From Prinia subflava (Eukaryota > Chordata > Aves > Passeriformes > Cisticolidae), in the NCBI RefSeq assembly GCF_021018805.1, contig NC_086258.1, positions 6,673,081-6,737,080 of the forward strand: a DNA stretch of 64,000 bases, in the 5' to 3' direction. Positions within the stretch are counted from its first letter, which is position 1. Every line of letters starts with the position of its first letter. The notes under the pieces are model-generated. The model saw only the letters and a program-made list of their open reading frames with translations. It was not told the DNA's origin and made no database searches. The translations under genes were made by a program, and so were the position numbers. This document shows positions 23,801 to 34,990 of this stretch, piece after piece.

Positions 23801-26800
23801 CATGATGATCCCATGACTGGAGCAGAGCAGAGGCTGCACGGTGGCTGCTGCTGGTGGTTGCCCCTCGCCTGATGCCACAGCAAAGCCTCTGTGCCAGCCA
23901 GGCTGGCAGCCCCTGCTTGCACAGCGTGTCCGTGTTAAATAATATGCCAACAACTGGACGATTTTGGAAAGAATGCTGTGGAATGATCTTTGGCTGCATC
24001 AGCATCTTTCCCTGGTAGTGTCGAGCCAAGGAGAGACCAGAAAGTGCCCAGTAAACACTTTGCTGACAATAGCAGGAAGGAGGCATGAAAAGAAACCAAG
24101 CGATCTGGTTTCATGGGCTCTCTGATCAGCTCCAAGATCAGTAGGTTCTGGCTTATAACACTGACAAGCCTGTTTCTGCCTCTTCTGAAACCTTCAGAGT
24201 CAGTGTGGGCATCGCCAGAGACTGGAGCTGCCAAGAAACCTCTCTTAACAAATGTCTTCTTGCTACCAGAAGGAACTCTGAGCTATTTCTTGTGCTACAA
24301 CTGGAGCCCTGCTGCTGACAGCCAAGCAGCTTTATGTAGGTTTTAGCTTCCCAGTCCTCATTCAGACACTTTTTTCCCTATTCTGTCACATGGAACGAAT
24401 CCCTCCTCTCATCCTGAGCTCCCAGATGTCTGTCCCACAGCACCCACCAGGGCAGTGACACAAACCCAGCACAGCAGCCTCCAGCCCTGGGCATCCAGCA
24501 GTGTGGACACATCCAGGTAACCTTTCCAGACAGGCACCATTGCATCCTCAGCTCTAATTGCTGAAAGCCAGCTCCTAATTAGTCACAGGCCAGATGGACT
24601 TGGACAACCTTGTGCTTTCCAACACCTTCCTCTCCAAGCTCTCTAACTAAGAGCAGCCCCTCTGGGACACAGCCCCTGCCTGGTGCATGGACCAGGGCCA
24701 CGTGTGGGTGTAGTGAAACTCTGTCTCAGGCATTTCACATCCCTGCTCCTGCCTCCCTCCACCACTGGCCTGCACTGGGGACTCACTGAGAGAAAGAAAA
24801 CTTGATAGCCAGAGCTGCTTAATTTCAAATTCTCCTTTACAGTGCCTCTCTCACCTACTCCAGCATGTCAGGCAAGTCAAGGCAGGGTTAGAGTGAAGAA
24901 CAGGAAGGAAATTTAAGATGTTGTTCCCCAGCTGACTGAGCTGTGCTGCTGTGGTCCCTCTTCCTCCCACCCTCCAGCTGTGTGTTCCTGCCTCATCTCT
25001 TGAAGCAGCAGCAGTGTTTGATGGCTGGGTCAGGGAGTAAAACTAGCACAAAACTGGCATTAGGAAAAAGGCAACAATTTCTGCTGGTTTAGAGGAGCAG
25101 ACTCAAGTCCAAATGGACAACCCAACTGGGCTAAGGTGAGTGCTCACAGCACAAGTGAGATCCAGGGGCCATTGCAGGGCAGCCAAGCCTTTTCCTCTAA
25201 ATCCCTGCAGGGGTAAATTCCCACAGTGAACTGACCTCCCTTCACTTTCTTGGGAAAAGATACCCTTGTGGTTTTTCTGATTGTGTCCTCCCTCCTGGGG
25301 AATGGGGGTTTATTCTTTTGACAAGTTGAGTTCATTATGTCCCTGCTGCAGGGCATGGAAGATTTAATCTCACCAGGGAGAGATGCCTGCGAAGATGAAG
25401 TGATGATGTAACCATGCAAGTGCCCCATCAGGTCTTCCAGAGGGAGAAACATCCACAAGAAACTTCTCCAGATTCTTGGCTGATCATATTCCAACTCCAA
25501 TTTATTTATCTCTCTCTTTTGCATATCTCCATCTGCACGGCTTCTTGCACATCTCCATGGAGATGAAGGAGGCTGGAAAATGCCATTCCAGCATGGCCCA
25601 GCTGACACGGGTTCCAGCAGGTGCAGAAACCTGCACCCACCCCAGGAGATGCCAGCAGGACCTGCTCCCACTGCTCCTGCACAGGTCACAGCTCTGGCCT
25701 GATCCTGATGCCTCCCTCTGTGCAGCAGCACCCTTCCCTAAGGACAAGGGTAAAATCCTGCATGGGAGGAACAGCAACACCAGCCATGGGGTGAAGAGGA
25801 GTTTTCCCCAGTCCTGCACAGAGAGGGGTCAGAGAGCACATCCACATCCTCATCCTGGGGGTTTTCATGTTCCCTGCAGCATCTACTGACTCACATGTAA
25901 AGTAATGCCAGCACTTATGCGTTATCTGAGCTTTAATTCTCTCCCTTTAAATTTAAAAATGCTGCATTTAGCCCCCAAATTGTCAGTGCCACTTTAAACG
26001 TGCGTGTCTAAATTATCCCCTCTGTAGCTCCCATCCCTATAGCAGCATTATGCACAGCTCCATCTGCTCCAGTATTTCTCAGCTGTTTCCATCCTCAGTG
26101 TAATGGCCAGCTTATGCACAGCTAACAACTTCCCAGCAGAGAAGTGAAAAATTAATCCAAAGCCTGCTGTAAGTATTGGTGCTTCGGTTGGATGACTGAT
26201 TTTTGATTATTTGGGGTTTTTTGTTTGCCGGTCACCACAGGGGTTAAAGCCATGGATGTGGCAGAAGCCTCTCCCTGTCCTGGAAAGTTGGGACTCTGTT
26301 GGCATCAATCGATGCAGCTCTGTGGAGGTCAGTGGGATTACATCGAGTTACACCAGCTAAAGCCCTGGCCCATCCTTTCTCTTAGGTTTGTGTCCTGTGT
26401 TCTCCTCTCTCTCTCTGTAAAGGTCTTCCCAGCCCATGTTTCAATGGCATTGAAGAGGCCTTTCCTCCTAAATGCCTTTATTTATAGTCTTCAGATGGCA
26501 ATGAGTCTATAGAAAGGGAGTGCAGGAACAGACCAATTCCTGCTTGTGTTAGGGTAACTTTTTTTTTTTTTCTGGTATCAGTTAAATGTCAATGAACCTC
26601 CTAGGGAAAAACCTTTGTTTCCATGATTTTCTAGCTAAAAGCTCTCATAGCTGCAGTGTTTAAATCTACCTGTTTACAGTAGCAGCCACTACTCTTTTCT
26701 TTTTTTTTTTTTTTGTCCCAAAACATTCCAGCAAGGGCAGGCTGTACCCAATCCTCCTTTTAAACACAGGGCAACCCAGGTGCAGGGAAATAAAAGGCCA

Positions 26801-28119
26801 TGCTGAGGTTTGCAGCTCAGAGCAGCACTGGCAGCATCACTCTGTGCCCAGTCCTCTCTATTTCAGTGCATCTGAGCTGTATTTATATAAAGTGGACTTT
26901 TCTATTTTCCTTTGCAGCTGGTCACTAAAGACAGGATTTCTAAATGAGCCGGAGAATTACACATGCAAATCCCAAAGGCCTTGAATTGGGAACATCTGAG
27001 CAACAAATCGTCCTTGCTAAAGATGCTGTTGGAGCCAAAAAAAAAGCCTACAGATTTCGGGCCTGCTGTAAATACTTTTAAAATCAAGATCAGCCTGTCT
27101 GCACTGCCGTTTGCCAGGTGCCAGATCGCTTCTCAAGAAACTTTCTGCTTGAGCAGAGAGGGGACACGGGGACAGGAGGAGGGGCAGGCTGGAGCTTCGG
27201 GCTGCTCCTGCCGTGCCCTCCCCTCCGCCCCGCATCTTGCAGCCTGTGTGATGCTGAACCCGCGTCCTCGGCGGGGAGGGAAGGAGGGAAGGAGGGCCGG
27301 GCTGTGCGTGCAGATGTTCAGGAAGGCGCTGCATTCAGTCAGTCCTGCCTCTCCAGCCCGCCGTGTCCCCCTCCTCCCTCAGCACTCCTCATTCAGGGAT
27401 TTCTTTTTTAAAGCTGCCCAGACTGACCCTCAGGGGCTGAGCCAGCATCTCCGTGACTCGGGGCACTCGGGATGAGCAGGGAGAGGAGTGCTCAGACCTG
27501 ACCTTCCCGTCCTTCCTCGCTCACCCCTGGGCAGCATCAGCACCTCCAGCCCCTGACCCATCTGCCAGCACTGGCTCTGTGCTCTGTCCCCCTGGCTGCA
27601 CAAACACATTCCTGCTGCACCAGGAGGCTGCACCTGGCGCTGCCCTGCACTGTGAGCTGCAGAATTGCTGCTCTGTGCAGGCATTTGGGGCTCAGGTGCT
27701 GGGGCTGATGTAGCTGTGGGCCAAAGCCTGCTACATTTGGAGAACAAGCTGGTGGAGGACTGGGGAGAGATGACTTCTCTCGGCAGGGAGGTGACATTCT
27801 GATTTGACTCATTCCTGCCTCATTATGACTGTCTGACCAGTAACATGGGGATTCTTAGTGCACAAACAGCCCCTGCATTCCTCCCACCTCACATTTATAC
27901 CTACATATTCCCTTTTGCATTACCCATAAAGGAGAGTAACGTGAAATCTGCACCCTGCTCCAAGGTGATGCAGATGGTTCAACTAGCAACGGGTTAAATC
28001 CAGCTTGTGCTTTCCCGTGGGCTGCCTGCTCCTGTGGGCAAAGCGAGCAGGATTCCTCCTGTGACGTTAAATGTGCTCCCAAAGCTGGTGGGCTACCGAG
28101 CTCCCAGCCACGGCTCACT

Positions 28120-28151
<32 letters not shown>

Positions 28152-28908
28152 GCACTCCAGGGACAGCTCGGTGCCACAAGTGTCAGCCCTCGGCTCTCCC
28201 TGGGGCTCCTCACTGCGCACTTTTGGGATGGGGAGGGATGCAGGCAGGAGGTGATGGGGGTCAGGAGAAGCCCTCGTGTCAAACACACATCAGAGCAGGG
28301 GTGCCTGTCGTGGCAGGGCTGCTCCCGGGGTTTCAGGATCTCCTGTGAAGCCCAAAGGCTGCTGTGAAATAGTGTCGCTTTTGGGTTCCCACCAGAACTA
28401 GTGGGGTTTGGTTAGGGATTGGGCAAATTCCCATTCCAAGAGAAGAACACTCACTGCTTTCAAAGGGCAGGGACAAGCTCTCCTGTATTTTAAACACATG
28501 GGAAAGTCCTGTTAAGTTTCAGAGGGGCCAGGTTTTTAAATATGGATTATAATTTTTGGCTCAATCCACTATTTCCCAACCAGGCCACGGTCCTCCCGCT
28601 CCCTCTTCCCGCTAGGCAAACGCACGCGCTCTTGGAAATACTTACATTCCCTGCTCCCCGTAGTGATTGTAAAATTCCATGTGGCTGCAAGCCTGGATCC
28701 AGCCCACGATCCAGGTCTCCTTCTTGGGAAGAGGGGGCACCAACACCTGGGCAGAGGCTCGGAAGTGAGGGGTGCGGTAGCGCAGGACCACGCTGGAGGA
28801 CTCGTCAATGCTGGTGGGGATGGGATCAATGGAGGCTTTGACTTCAATCACTGAAATGCTTTCCCGGAAAACTTTGGATTTGCAGCTAATACTCTGAATA
28901 CAGCCCAT
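20342..28908 (-). CDS. FAM78A: FAM78A, uncharacterised conserved protein
   Basis: Coding sequence joins 28908-28646 and 20870-20342 on the minus strand: 792 nt, 263 residues plus stop. Recognition rests on long matches to vertebrate FAM78A and its paralogue FAM78B, including residues reading SIDPIPTSIDESSSVVLRYR, ETWIVGWIQAC, SMNDNFYPSVTWAVPVSDSN, ALVKPNANDAQVLMWRPK and a PPLVVIPPKHR end. No catalytic motif, signal peptide or membrane span is visible and the function is unknown. The chosen start, MGCIQS, has a strong Kozak context (GCCATGG) and is where I recall FAM78B starting; it also fits an N-myristoylation/palmitoylation motif. The frame stays open 19 codons upstream to a TAA, with a possible splice acceptor, so a longer isoform using an upstream exon is possible. 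The gene is divergent from PLPP7. Confidence 0.93.
21010..21435. mobile_element. LTR-retrotransposon-like fragment (ERV-derived?)
   Basis: An AT-rich block with GAAGTCTCACTCTGAAGTTT, a GAAGAAG tract, CCATCTTGGCTCCCATACAT and TTTTTCACCCTGTGAGATCA resembles, from memory, LTR sequence dispersed in songbird genomes. Its composition breaks from the flanks. I see no clear terminal TG/CA or target duplication, so the ends are approximate and the family is not named. Confidence 0.4.
22950..23048 (+). repeat. 11-bp minisatellite, 9 copies
   Basis: Nine contiguous units of GGGAAGGCTCT or its variant GGGAGGGCTCT (the last is GGGAAAGCTCT), exactly 99 bp with no length change between units. It lies in the FAM78A intron and causes several spurious open frames. 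Confidence 0.95.
25915..26123. promoter_or_regulatory. Candidate enhancer with repeated TTATGC motifs
   Basis: An AT-rich 200-bp patch inside the FAM78A intron carries TTATGC at 25915 (within TTATGCGTTATC) and two perfect copies of TTATGCACAGCT at 26048 and 26112. Octamer-half-site and GATA-like words are present. A regulatory role is inference only. Confidence 0.25.
28121..28150 (+). repeat. (CAG)10 microsatellite
   Basis: Ten uninterrupted CAG triplets, read as CTG on the transcribed FAM78A strand, about 0.5 kb downstream of the first coding exon within the intron. The polyglutamine open frames across it are not supported as genes. Confidence 0.97.
28646..28908 (-). CDS. FAM78A: FAM78A coding exon 1
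   Basis: It encodes residues 1-87 plus two bases of Met88. It opens MGCIQSISCKSKVF and ends HYGEQGM across the junction. The donor on the minus strand is AAT followed by GTAAGTATT, an excellent match to consensus. GC content is clearly higher than the flanking intron. Confidence 0.92.
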
Positions 28909-28956
28909 GGCATACCCCGAGTACAGTCCGACGCAGCTCCTAGGGTACTCCAGCAA

Positions 28957-29610
28957 TCCTGGGGAATATTAGGCATTGAAATTATCTGGTGCTAGATCAA
29001 TTACAGATCTTCTTGGTTTGTAATTTCAAAACTGATATCCATAGGATAGAAAATTCATCGTGTAAAGCCTTAATTCCAGTATCTGTCTTGCAAGTACTGC
29101 TTCTATTTTTGAGGTTAGCTGCGCTTCAGAAGCAAAAGGGCCTTTAAAAATTTTTTCCCCTTTTAATGACCCATTAAATCTCTTGCTCAAACAGTCTTTG
29201 GGTTAAAAAAAAAGTCTCTTGATTTCAATAAATAAAGGTGGTGTTCTTAGCTGATATATTTAGTCCTTCCTTTGCTCAGACGCGGTCTGTCATTCACCAT
29301 CAAACATAGGACTAGCCGGTATTTCCCTTTATTCTTTGGATGAAAAGCAGAATGTTGATAGACACATCTATATAAATAATGAAATAGTTTTTAGCCCCAG
29401 CTTGTCACAACCGGTGTGGATTTCCACTTCCTGACTTGCAGTTGTTCATAACTTCCTTTCGCACAAAATTACAATAATAACAGAAAGAAACGACGGCTGC
29501 AAAATGCAAAAAAGTCGCCAAATCTCCGATTCTGGAGGTTCCTCCGCCAGCGATGTCTGAGCTTTGGGGATTAATTTTAATTTTTTTTTTTTCTTCTTCC
29601 CCTTAGAAAT
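28957..29610 (-). other. FAM78A: Region between FAM78A coding exon and CpG island
   Basis: An AT-rich stretch directly upstream of the first FAM78A coding exon. On the minus strand it ends ATATTCCCCAG next to GATTGCTGGAG, a plausible splice acceptor about 50 nt before the ATG. It is most simply read as an intron joining a 5' UTR exon in the CpG island to the coding exon. No other feature is seen. Confidence 0.4.
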
Positions 29611-29619
29611 AGCCGGACG

Positions 29620-30480
29620 CAGAGGGAAGCGAGCGCGGTGCCGGTGGGGCCGGCGGCTCCGGGAGCGCCGCGGGGCAGGCGGCGATGGAGCCTCCCCCGC
29701 GCCCGCCGGGGCCGCGCCGCTCCGCGCCCGCTCAGCGCCGCGGAACCGCCGCCCGTGACATCCCCCGCCACGCACCGGCCCGGGGGGCGCCGGCCCCGCC
29801 GCTCCCCTTCCTCCTCCTCCTCCTCCTCCTTCTCCTCCTCGGCGAGCGGCTCTCCGCAGGGGTGTCCGACCTTCCTCCTCCTCCTCCTCCTGCCGCCGCT
29901 GCTGCCGCCGCTCCCGGCTGTGGCTCAGCCGGCGGGGCTCATGGGCGGGCGGCGGGGCTGCCCCGCACACGCGTGGGCCCCGCAGGGCGTCACAGCATCC
30001 CGGGGAGCCGCGGCGAGCCCCGGCCGCGCCGCCGAGCCGCGGCTCCTGCGCTGCGGGGGCGAGCAGCGGCGCGGGGCGGGGGGGAGGCTCCTTCTCTCGC
30101 TGGGTTTTTTTTTCCCTTCTCCTCTTTGCTGGCTGCCCGGGGAGGTGAGCGGAGCGGGATCGGTGCCTCCGCCTCCCGGCTGCCGCAGGCTTCCTCTCCC
30201 GCAATACATCCACGCACCCGCGGACGGCGCCGGCCCCGGGGCTCAGCCTCGCCGGGGGAGCGGGGGGGCGCGGGGGGGCTCCGGCTCCGCTGCCCGCCGC
30301 AGCATCAAAAAGGCGACGGGGTCAAACTTTGCAGAAACTCGCCGGCAGCCCCTCGGTGCCCCCGGGCGTGCCCGGCCGGCTGTCCGGGCAGGGAGCGCCG
30401 CATGCCCGTGGCTCCCGCGGCCCCGGCGGCACCGGCTGCGGCTCCGGGCCCCCCCGCGCCCCCCGCCGCCCTGTCCTCCC
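29620..30480. promoter_or_regulatory. FAM78A: CpG island, probable FAM78A promoter and first exon
   Basis: An abrupt ~0.85-kb block of very GC-rich, CpG-dense DNA with GC boxes (GGGGCGGG, CCCGCC) and CCT/CCG triplet runs. It lies about 0.7 kb upstream of the FAM78A coding exon, with AT-rich sequence on both sides. The long open frames on both strands are the usual result of GC-rich sequence lacking stops. I could not fix a transcription start or a strong first-exon donor. Confidence 0.75.
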
Positions 30481-30588
30481 TCCTTCGCCCAGTCCCATCC
30501 CTCCCCCTGTATTTCGCTTTTAAACTGCAGCTGTTGAAGCTAAACCTCCTTTGCAAAAAAACCCAGCATTTCCTCCCACACGTCCGTG

Positions 30589-30608
30589 AATTGTGGGTAA
30601 TGTAGTTT
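30589..30608 (-). promoter_or_regulatory. ZNF143/SBS-like site
   Basis: On the minus strand the text reads AACTACATTACCCACAATTC, close to the ZNF143 (Staf) binding consensus ACTACAWTTCCCARMATGC. It sits at the upstream edge of the FAM78A CpG island, a typical place for such sites. It is a motif match only. Confidence 0.4.
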
Positions 30609-33391
30609 TTAAAAATTATTTTAGAAACGCCGTTTCCCCCCTCCCCTCTTTATTATTATTATATTTTGATTTCACTGCAATGTGCGTTTCTGGATTAAGT
30701 TTCCTCTCCCTGCTGTAGCCTGCTGGGTAGATTTGGTACCAACCAAAGGGCACCAGAGGGGATGGTGTCCTTATTTGCAGAACCTGTAGCCCTAGGTTAG
30801 ATGGGCTGTGATTCCAACAACGAATAATGTAAAGCTCTCCAGAGCAGCAGTGGGACTCGGAGCAGCTGGAACAGGGAGTGAGAAGCATCTGAGGCGGCAG
30901 TGGCCTGTGGGGAAGTTGTAAAGTTCTATTACAGGCACTTTTAGGAGCAATGCTGCCAGCTGGTCCTGCTGGCCATCAGCTGGCTGAGGATCCGAGCACC
31001 AGGGGAGGTGAAATTGTCTGGCTTTTCAGCAATAGCTGATGGACATCAGGCACTGAGTGTGTCCTCTGTCACTTTCTAAATAGGAAACCTGGGGAAATGA
31101 GAGGTAAAAATCTCTTTGTTGGTGCTGCTTGAGGCGTGGCACAAAGCTGCTGTAAATATCTTTTAGTCCTTCCCACCCTGCACTCCCAGCAGGCTGGATT
31201 AGCCCTTAAGCAGGTAGGAGAGACCAGAGCTACCAGGTGATCCTAACAAGTGAATGTCACAGGATGAGGGGAGGCAGATTTGCTCCTTTCCACCCACAGC
31301 AAGTGGAAAAACCACAGTTTATTGTCATGTTTTCCCTCCTCACGTGTTTCTCGAAGCATTGAGAAATATTTATTTTAAACTTCCCCGTTGCTGTGAAAGG
31401 CACAATTTAGTCACTAGTCCTGTGACAGAAACACTAAGAACCTGCTCAAGTTACAAGCCAGTTACTATCATGTAGTACAAGGAAGAATGAAATTAGCATC
31501 TTCCGAATGAAATATCCAGCAGCCTCCAGAAGGTGCTGAAATCCTTTGACATTTCCAAGACTCTTTCACACTTTTCAAACAAGCTTGTCACAGTTTCCCA
31601 GAGCATCATGAGTCTGGTGAAACTGCATTTTCTGCGACTCTAGTTTCACTAGAGCTTCAGCCAGGTCTTGCTTCAACTTGGCTGTGTCTGATGCTCTGGT
31701 CAACTAGGAAATTGCATTAACTCATTCTAATTAAATCAGCTCTTCAGACGGAGTATTTGTTGGGTTTTGGTTGTGCCTGTCTCCATCGTGCTGCTGTGAG
31801 TGATTAAGGCATTAGCACATCCCACCCCAGAGCAGCTGCTTTAAGGGCTGCTGTGCCTGAGCTCCTGGATTTCTCTGATGGCATTGCTGGAGATGCCAGG
31901 CCAGGCTGTGATGAGTATCAGGAGTGGCTGGTGATGCTGTGAGCTGTGTTTCCTTCTGCTGCTCAGCTGATGCACCTGACCAGGTCTCCTCCCGACCTGC
32001 ACGGTGCCTCCGTGTCTTTCCAGCATGTTTTCCATGTTTATAAAGGACAGGGTCTCCCCTCACCAGCCCACCAGAGGCTGCATGCTGTAAATACTGCAGG
32101 ATATCCTATTTTATTTTGTCCAAGCTTTCTCTTTTACCCCTAGAAGAATCCCACCCAGCAGTGCTGTTGCTGGATGCACTTTGGTTACAAGGTTACTTTG
32201 GCCAGCTGCTGCCAGAGGTTGGGCTGCACCAACACTGCCAGTGAACTGCAGAGGAAGGGGATGGGGCTGTTCCCCCTGTCCCACCCACATTCCAGGCACT
32301 GCCACCACGTGTGGCCATGGCTGTGCAGGGCATTGTGGCCGGCAGCAGCCCCGGGCCAGCAGCCCTGCAGGCGGGGCGGGCAGGACAGCGGGGAGCACAG
32401 CCAGGCTCAGCAGGCTGGGCACAGGGAGCATGCTGGATTTGTCAGTCTGGGCGTTCTCCCAGGTGCTGGATGACCCCTGTGGATCGTGTGTCAGGACTGG
32501 AATAGCCCTGCTGGAGCAGGGAGCCTGTCTACAGGGATATTTATAAACCCCTGGGTTAGTGGCTGTTTTGTTTCTGGGATGGGGCTTGTCATGGCCTGAG
32601 AGGGGTCAGGATTTTTCCCTCCCGAGCTCAGTTTCTCCAGCTGGGACTGTCAGTGACAGCCCACCTGGCTGCAGGAGGGACCAGACAGTTTTCCTCTCCC
32701 ACTCCAGCACTGACAGGGGTTTTGCTGGCACTGCATCCATCCCACGCTGCCCTTCCTCCCCCAGCCCCTTCCTGCTCAGGACTGGTGCTGGAGTCTCACT
32801 AGGAGGCTGGGGCAGAGAAATTCCCTCTGTCAGCAGAAGAGACAGGCACCAGATTAAATTCACTCCCAGAGCTTTCAAGGTATTTTTTAACCCGTGACAG
32901 CTCCTGAGGAACACGTTAAGTTGTAGCTCAGCATCCTCATCACCAGACTGGGCAGGAGTCTCCCTGTGTCCGCAGGGTCCTGCCCACCAGTGCCTTTACC
33001 CCTCTGCCCACTGGTATTTGCAGAGCCCCATGAAACAGCAGCTTTGCACAGAGTGGGAAAATCCAGGAGGCCATGCCCTGGGGAGGTGATGGCTACAGGC
33101 AGGTGGAAGCAGTGCTGACAGTTCTCTGCCTGGCTGATGTCAGGTAGGCTGAGATTTTCCACGAGCCAGGCAGTGGGATGAGGGCAGGCAGGTAGGGATG
33201 GGGTGCTGGCTGCCCTGGTAGTGGCAGCACAGCCAGGGATCAGGCAGGAGCTGGTGGGTGTTGGTGATGTGGCAGCTCCTGTGGGATTTAAGGGCTGCCA
33301 CAGCCCCATGGGGTCCCTGAGCCAGGAGAGGTTGTGTTTCATGGGCTGGGTAAGGGAGCCTGAAAAGGGAACGAGCTCTTCCTCCTGTTGG

Positions 33392-33930
33392 GATCATAGA
33401 ATCGCATGGTTTGGTTTGGGAGGGACCTTTAAAGGTCATTTAGTCCAACCCTCCAGCCATTGGCAGAGATGCCTTCCACCAGCCCAGGCTGCTCCAAGCC
33501 CTGTCCAACCTTGTCCTTGAAAACTTCCAGGTTTGGGGCAGCCACAGCTTCTCTCAGCAACCTGTGCCGGGGCCTCACCACCCCCACTGTACAAAGCATC
33601 TTCTCAACATCCCATCTAACCCTGCCCTCTGCCAGTGTGAAGCCAGTCCTGTCACCCCATTTCCAGCTCTCCTGGAGCCCCTTTAGGCACTGGGAGGAGC
33701 TCTGAGGTCTCCCTGGAGCCTTCTCTGAGCTGAGCACCCCAGCTCTCCCAGCCTGGCTCCAGAACAGAGAGGCTCCAGCCCTTGGAGCATCCCCATGGCC
33801 TCCTGTGGACTCTCTCCAGCAGCTCCATGTCCCTCCTGTGCTGGGGACCCCAGAGCTGGATTCAGTGCTCCAGGTAGGGTCTCACAGAGCAGAGCAGAGG
33901 GGCAGAATCACCTCCCTTGACCAGGGATAA
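33392..33930 (-). mobile_element. CR1 LINE copy, ~540 bp
   Basis: It starts on + with GATCATAGAATCGCATGGTT and continues through AGTCCAACCCTCCAGCCATT, CCTTGTCCTTGAAAACTTCC, CTCTCAGCAACCTGTGCC and later CTCCAGCAGCTCCATGTCCC, all in the order of the inverted CR1 3' region. It is the longest CR1 copy in the window and is moderately diverged. The open frames across it are repeat-derived. Confidence 0.93.
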
Positions 33931-34594
33931 GTTCCAGGAGGGTATGAATCAGAAATAAATTCATGTATACTATTTTCCCTTGAGGGAGGAAAACTGAACA
34001 AAGCCCAGTAGTGAGGTCTCCTCAGGATCTCAGGAATTGCTTGTCCAAGCACTGCTGCCACCTGGATGGTCTGTCAGTCAGATGGGCACAGCCTGGATGC
34101 ACAGTTCACTGAAGGAATTTTGAGAACTATTTATAAAAGTGCAAAGAAAATGTAAAATTTGTGTTATTATCTTTGGAAGCCAAAGAACCACCTTTCATTT
34201 AGCACTTAAACTCCCCAGTCCAGTTTGGACAAGACCTTTAAAAACACCTGGGTGCCCAGGGTTACCTGTGCAGCCACTGACCTCTGGAACTGGACAGCTG
34301 TGTAGACAAATGTCACTGGCTCAATGTGACATTCATCTTCAATTCCTCATCCACGGGGGTTTCCAGCCTATTTGCATAGGAATAATCCCGTTCCTGGAGC
34401 CTGTGGGTGGTGTGGAGAGCCCGTTGCCCTGGGGAGGTGGTGGCAGTGCAGGTGACCTGGCTCAGAGGTGCTGAGAGGAGGAGCTGAGGTGGATGATCTC
34501 TCACAGAGGTGCTGGAGGCTCAGATGCACACAGCTGCTGGTCAGGGACTGTAGCATGAACCTTCAGACTTGTGCACTGGAGCTGCAGGCTGCGG

Positions 34595-34990
34595 TGGGAT
34601 GGTCCCAGGGGATGCTGCCAGGGGCTGCTCCCAGGGGATGTTCCCAGGGGTTGTTCCCAGGGGATGCTCCCGGGGCTGCTCCCGGGGATGCTCCCGGGGC
34701 TGCTCCCGGGGATGCTCCCAGGGGTTGCTCCCAGGGGATGATCCCAAGGGATGATCCCAAGGGATGCTGCCAGGGGTCGCTCCCAGGGGATGCTGCCAGG
34801 GGATGCTCCCAGGGGATGATCCCAAGGGATGATCCCAAGGGATGCTGCCAGGGGTCGCTCCCAGGGGATGCTCCCGGGGATGCTCCCAGGGGCTGCTCCC
34901 AGGGGCTGCTCCCAGGGGTTGTTCCCAGGGGATGCTCCCAGGGGACGCTCCCAGGGGATGCTCCCAGGGGATGCTCCCAGGGGATGCTCA
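34595..34990 (+). repeat. 13-bp minisatellite with 78-bp higher-order period
   Basis: About 30 tandem units of GGGGATGCTCCCA and close variants (GATGATCCCAA, GGCTGCTCCC, GGTCGCTCCC). A block of variants beginning ATCCCAAGGG at 34741 recurs at 34819, a spacing of 78 bp or six units. Because 13 is not a multiple of three and the unit lacks stops, several frames on both strands remain open and encode the same cyclic peptide; they are not genes. Confidence 0.95.

Larger units (their letters stand above)
20871..28645 (-). other. FAM78A: FAM78A intron
   Basis: A 7.8-kb GT-AG intron separates the two coding exons. It contains an LTR-like fragment near 21.0-21.4 kb, an 11-bp minisatellite at 22950, a (CAG)10 tract at 28121 and a repeated TTATGC motif cluster near 26 kb, all listed separately. 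I found no exon or RNA gene in the remainder. Confidence 0.7.

Noticed and set aside
28007..28367. Polyglutamine and polyserine open frames
   Set aside because: They are caused by the (CAG)10 microsatellite inside the FAM78A intron on the opposite strand.
29446..30605. Long open frames on both strands of the CpG island (up to 306 codons)
   Set aside because: Composition is Pro/Arg/Ala/Gly from GC-rich DNA lacking stops, with opposing frames equally open and no family resemblance. The block is better explained as a promoter CpG island.
33429..33737. Open frames in the FAM78A-PLPP7 spacer
   Set aside because: They fall inside a CR1 copy outside the reverse-transcriptase coding part and are not genes.
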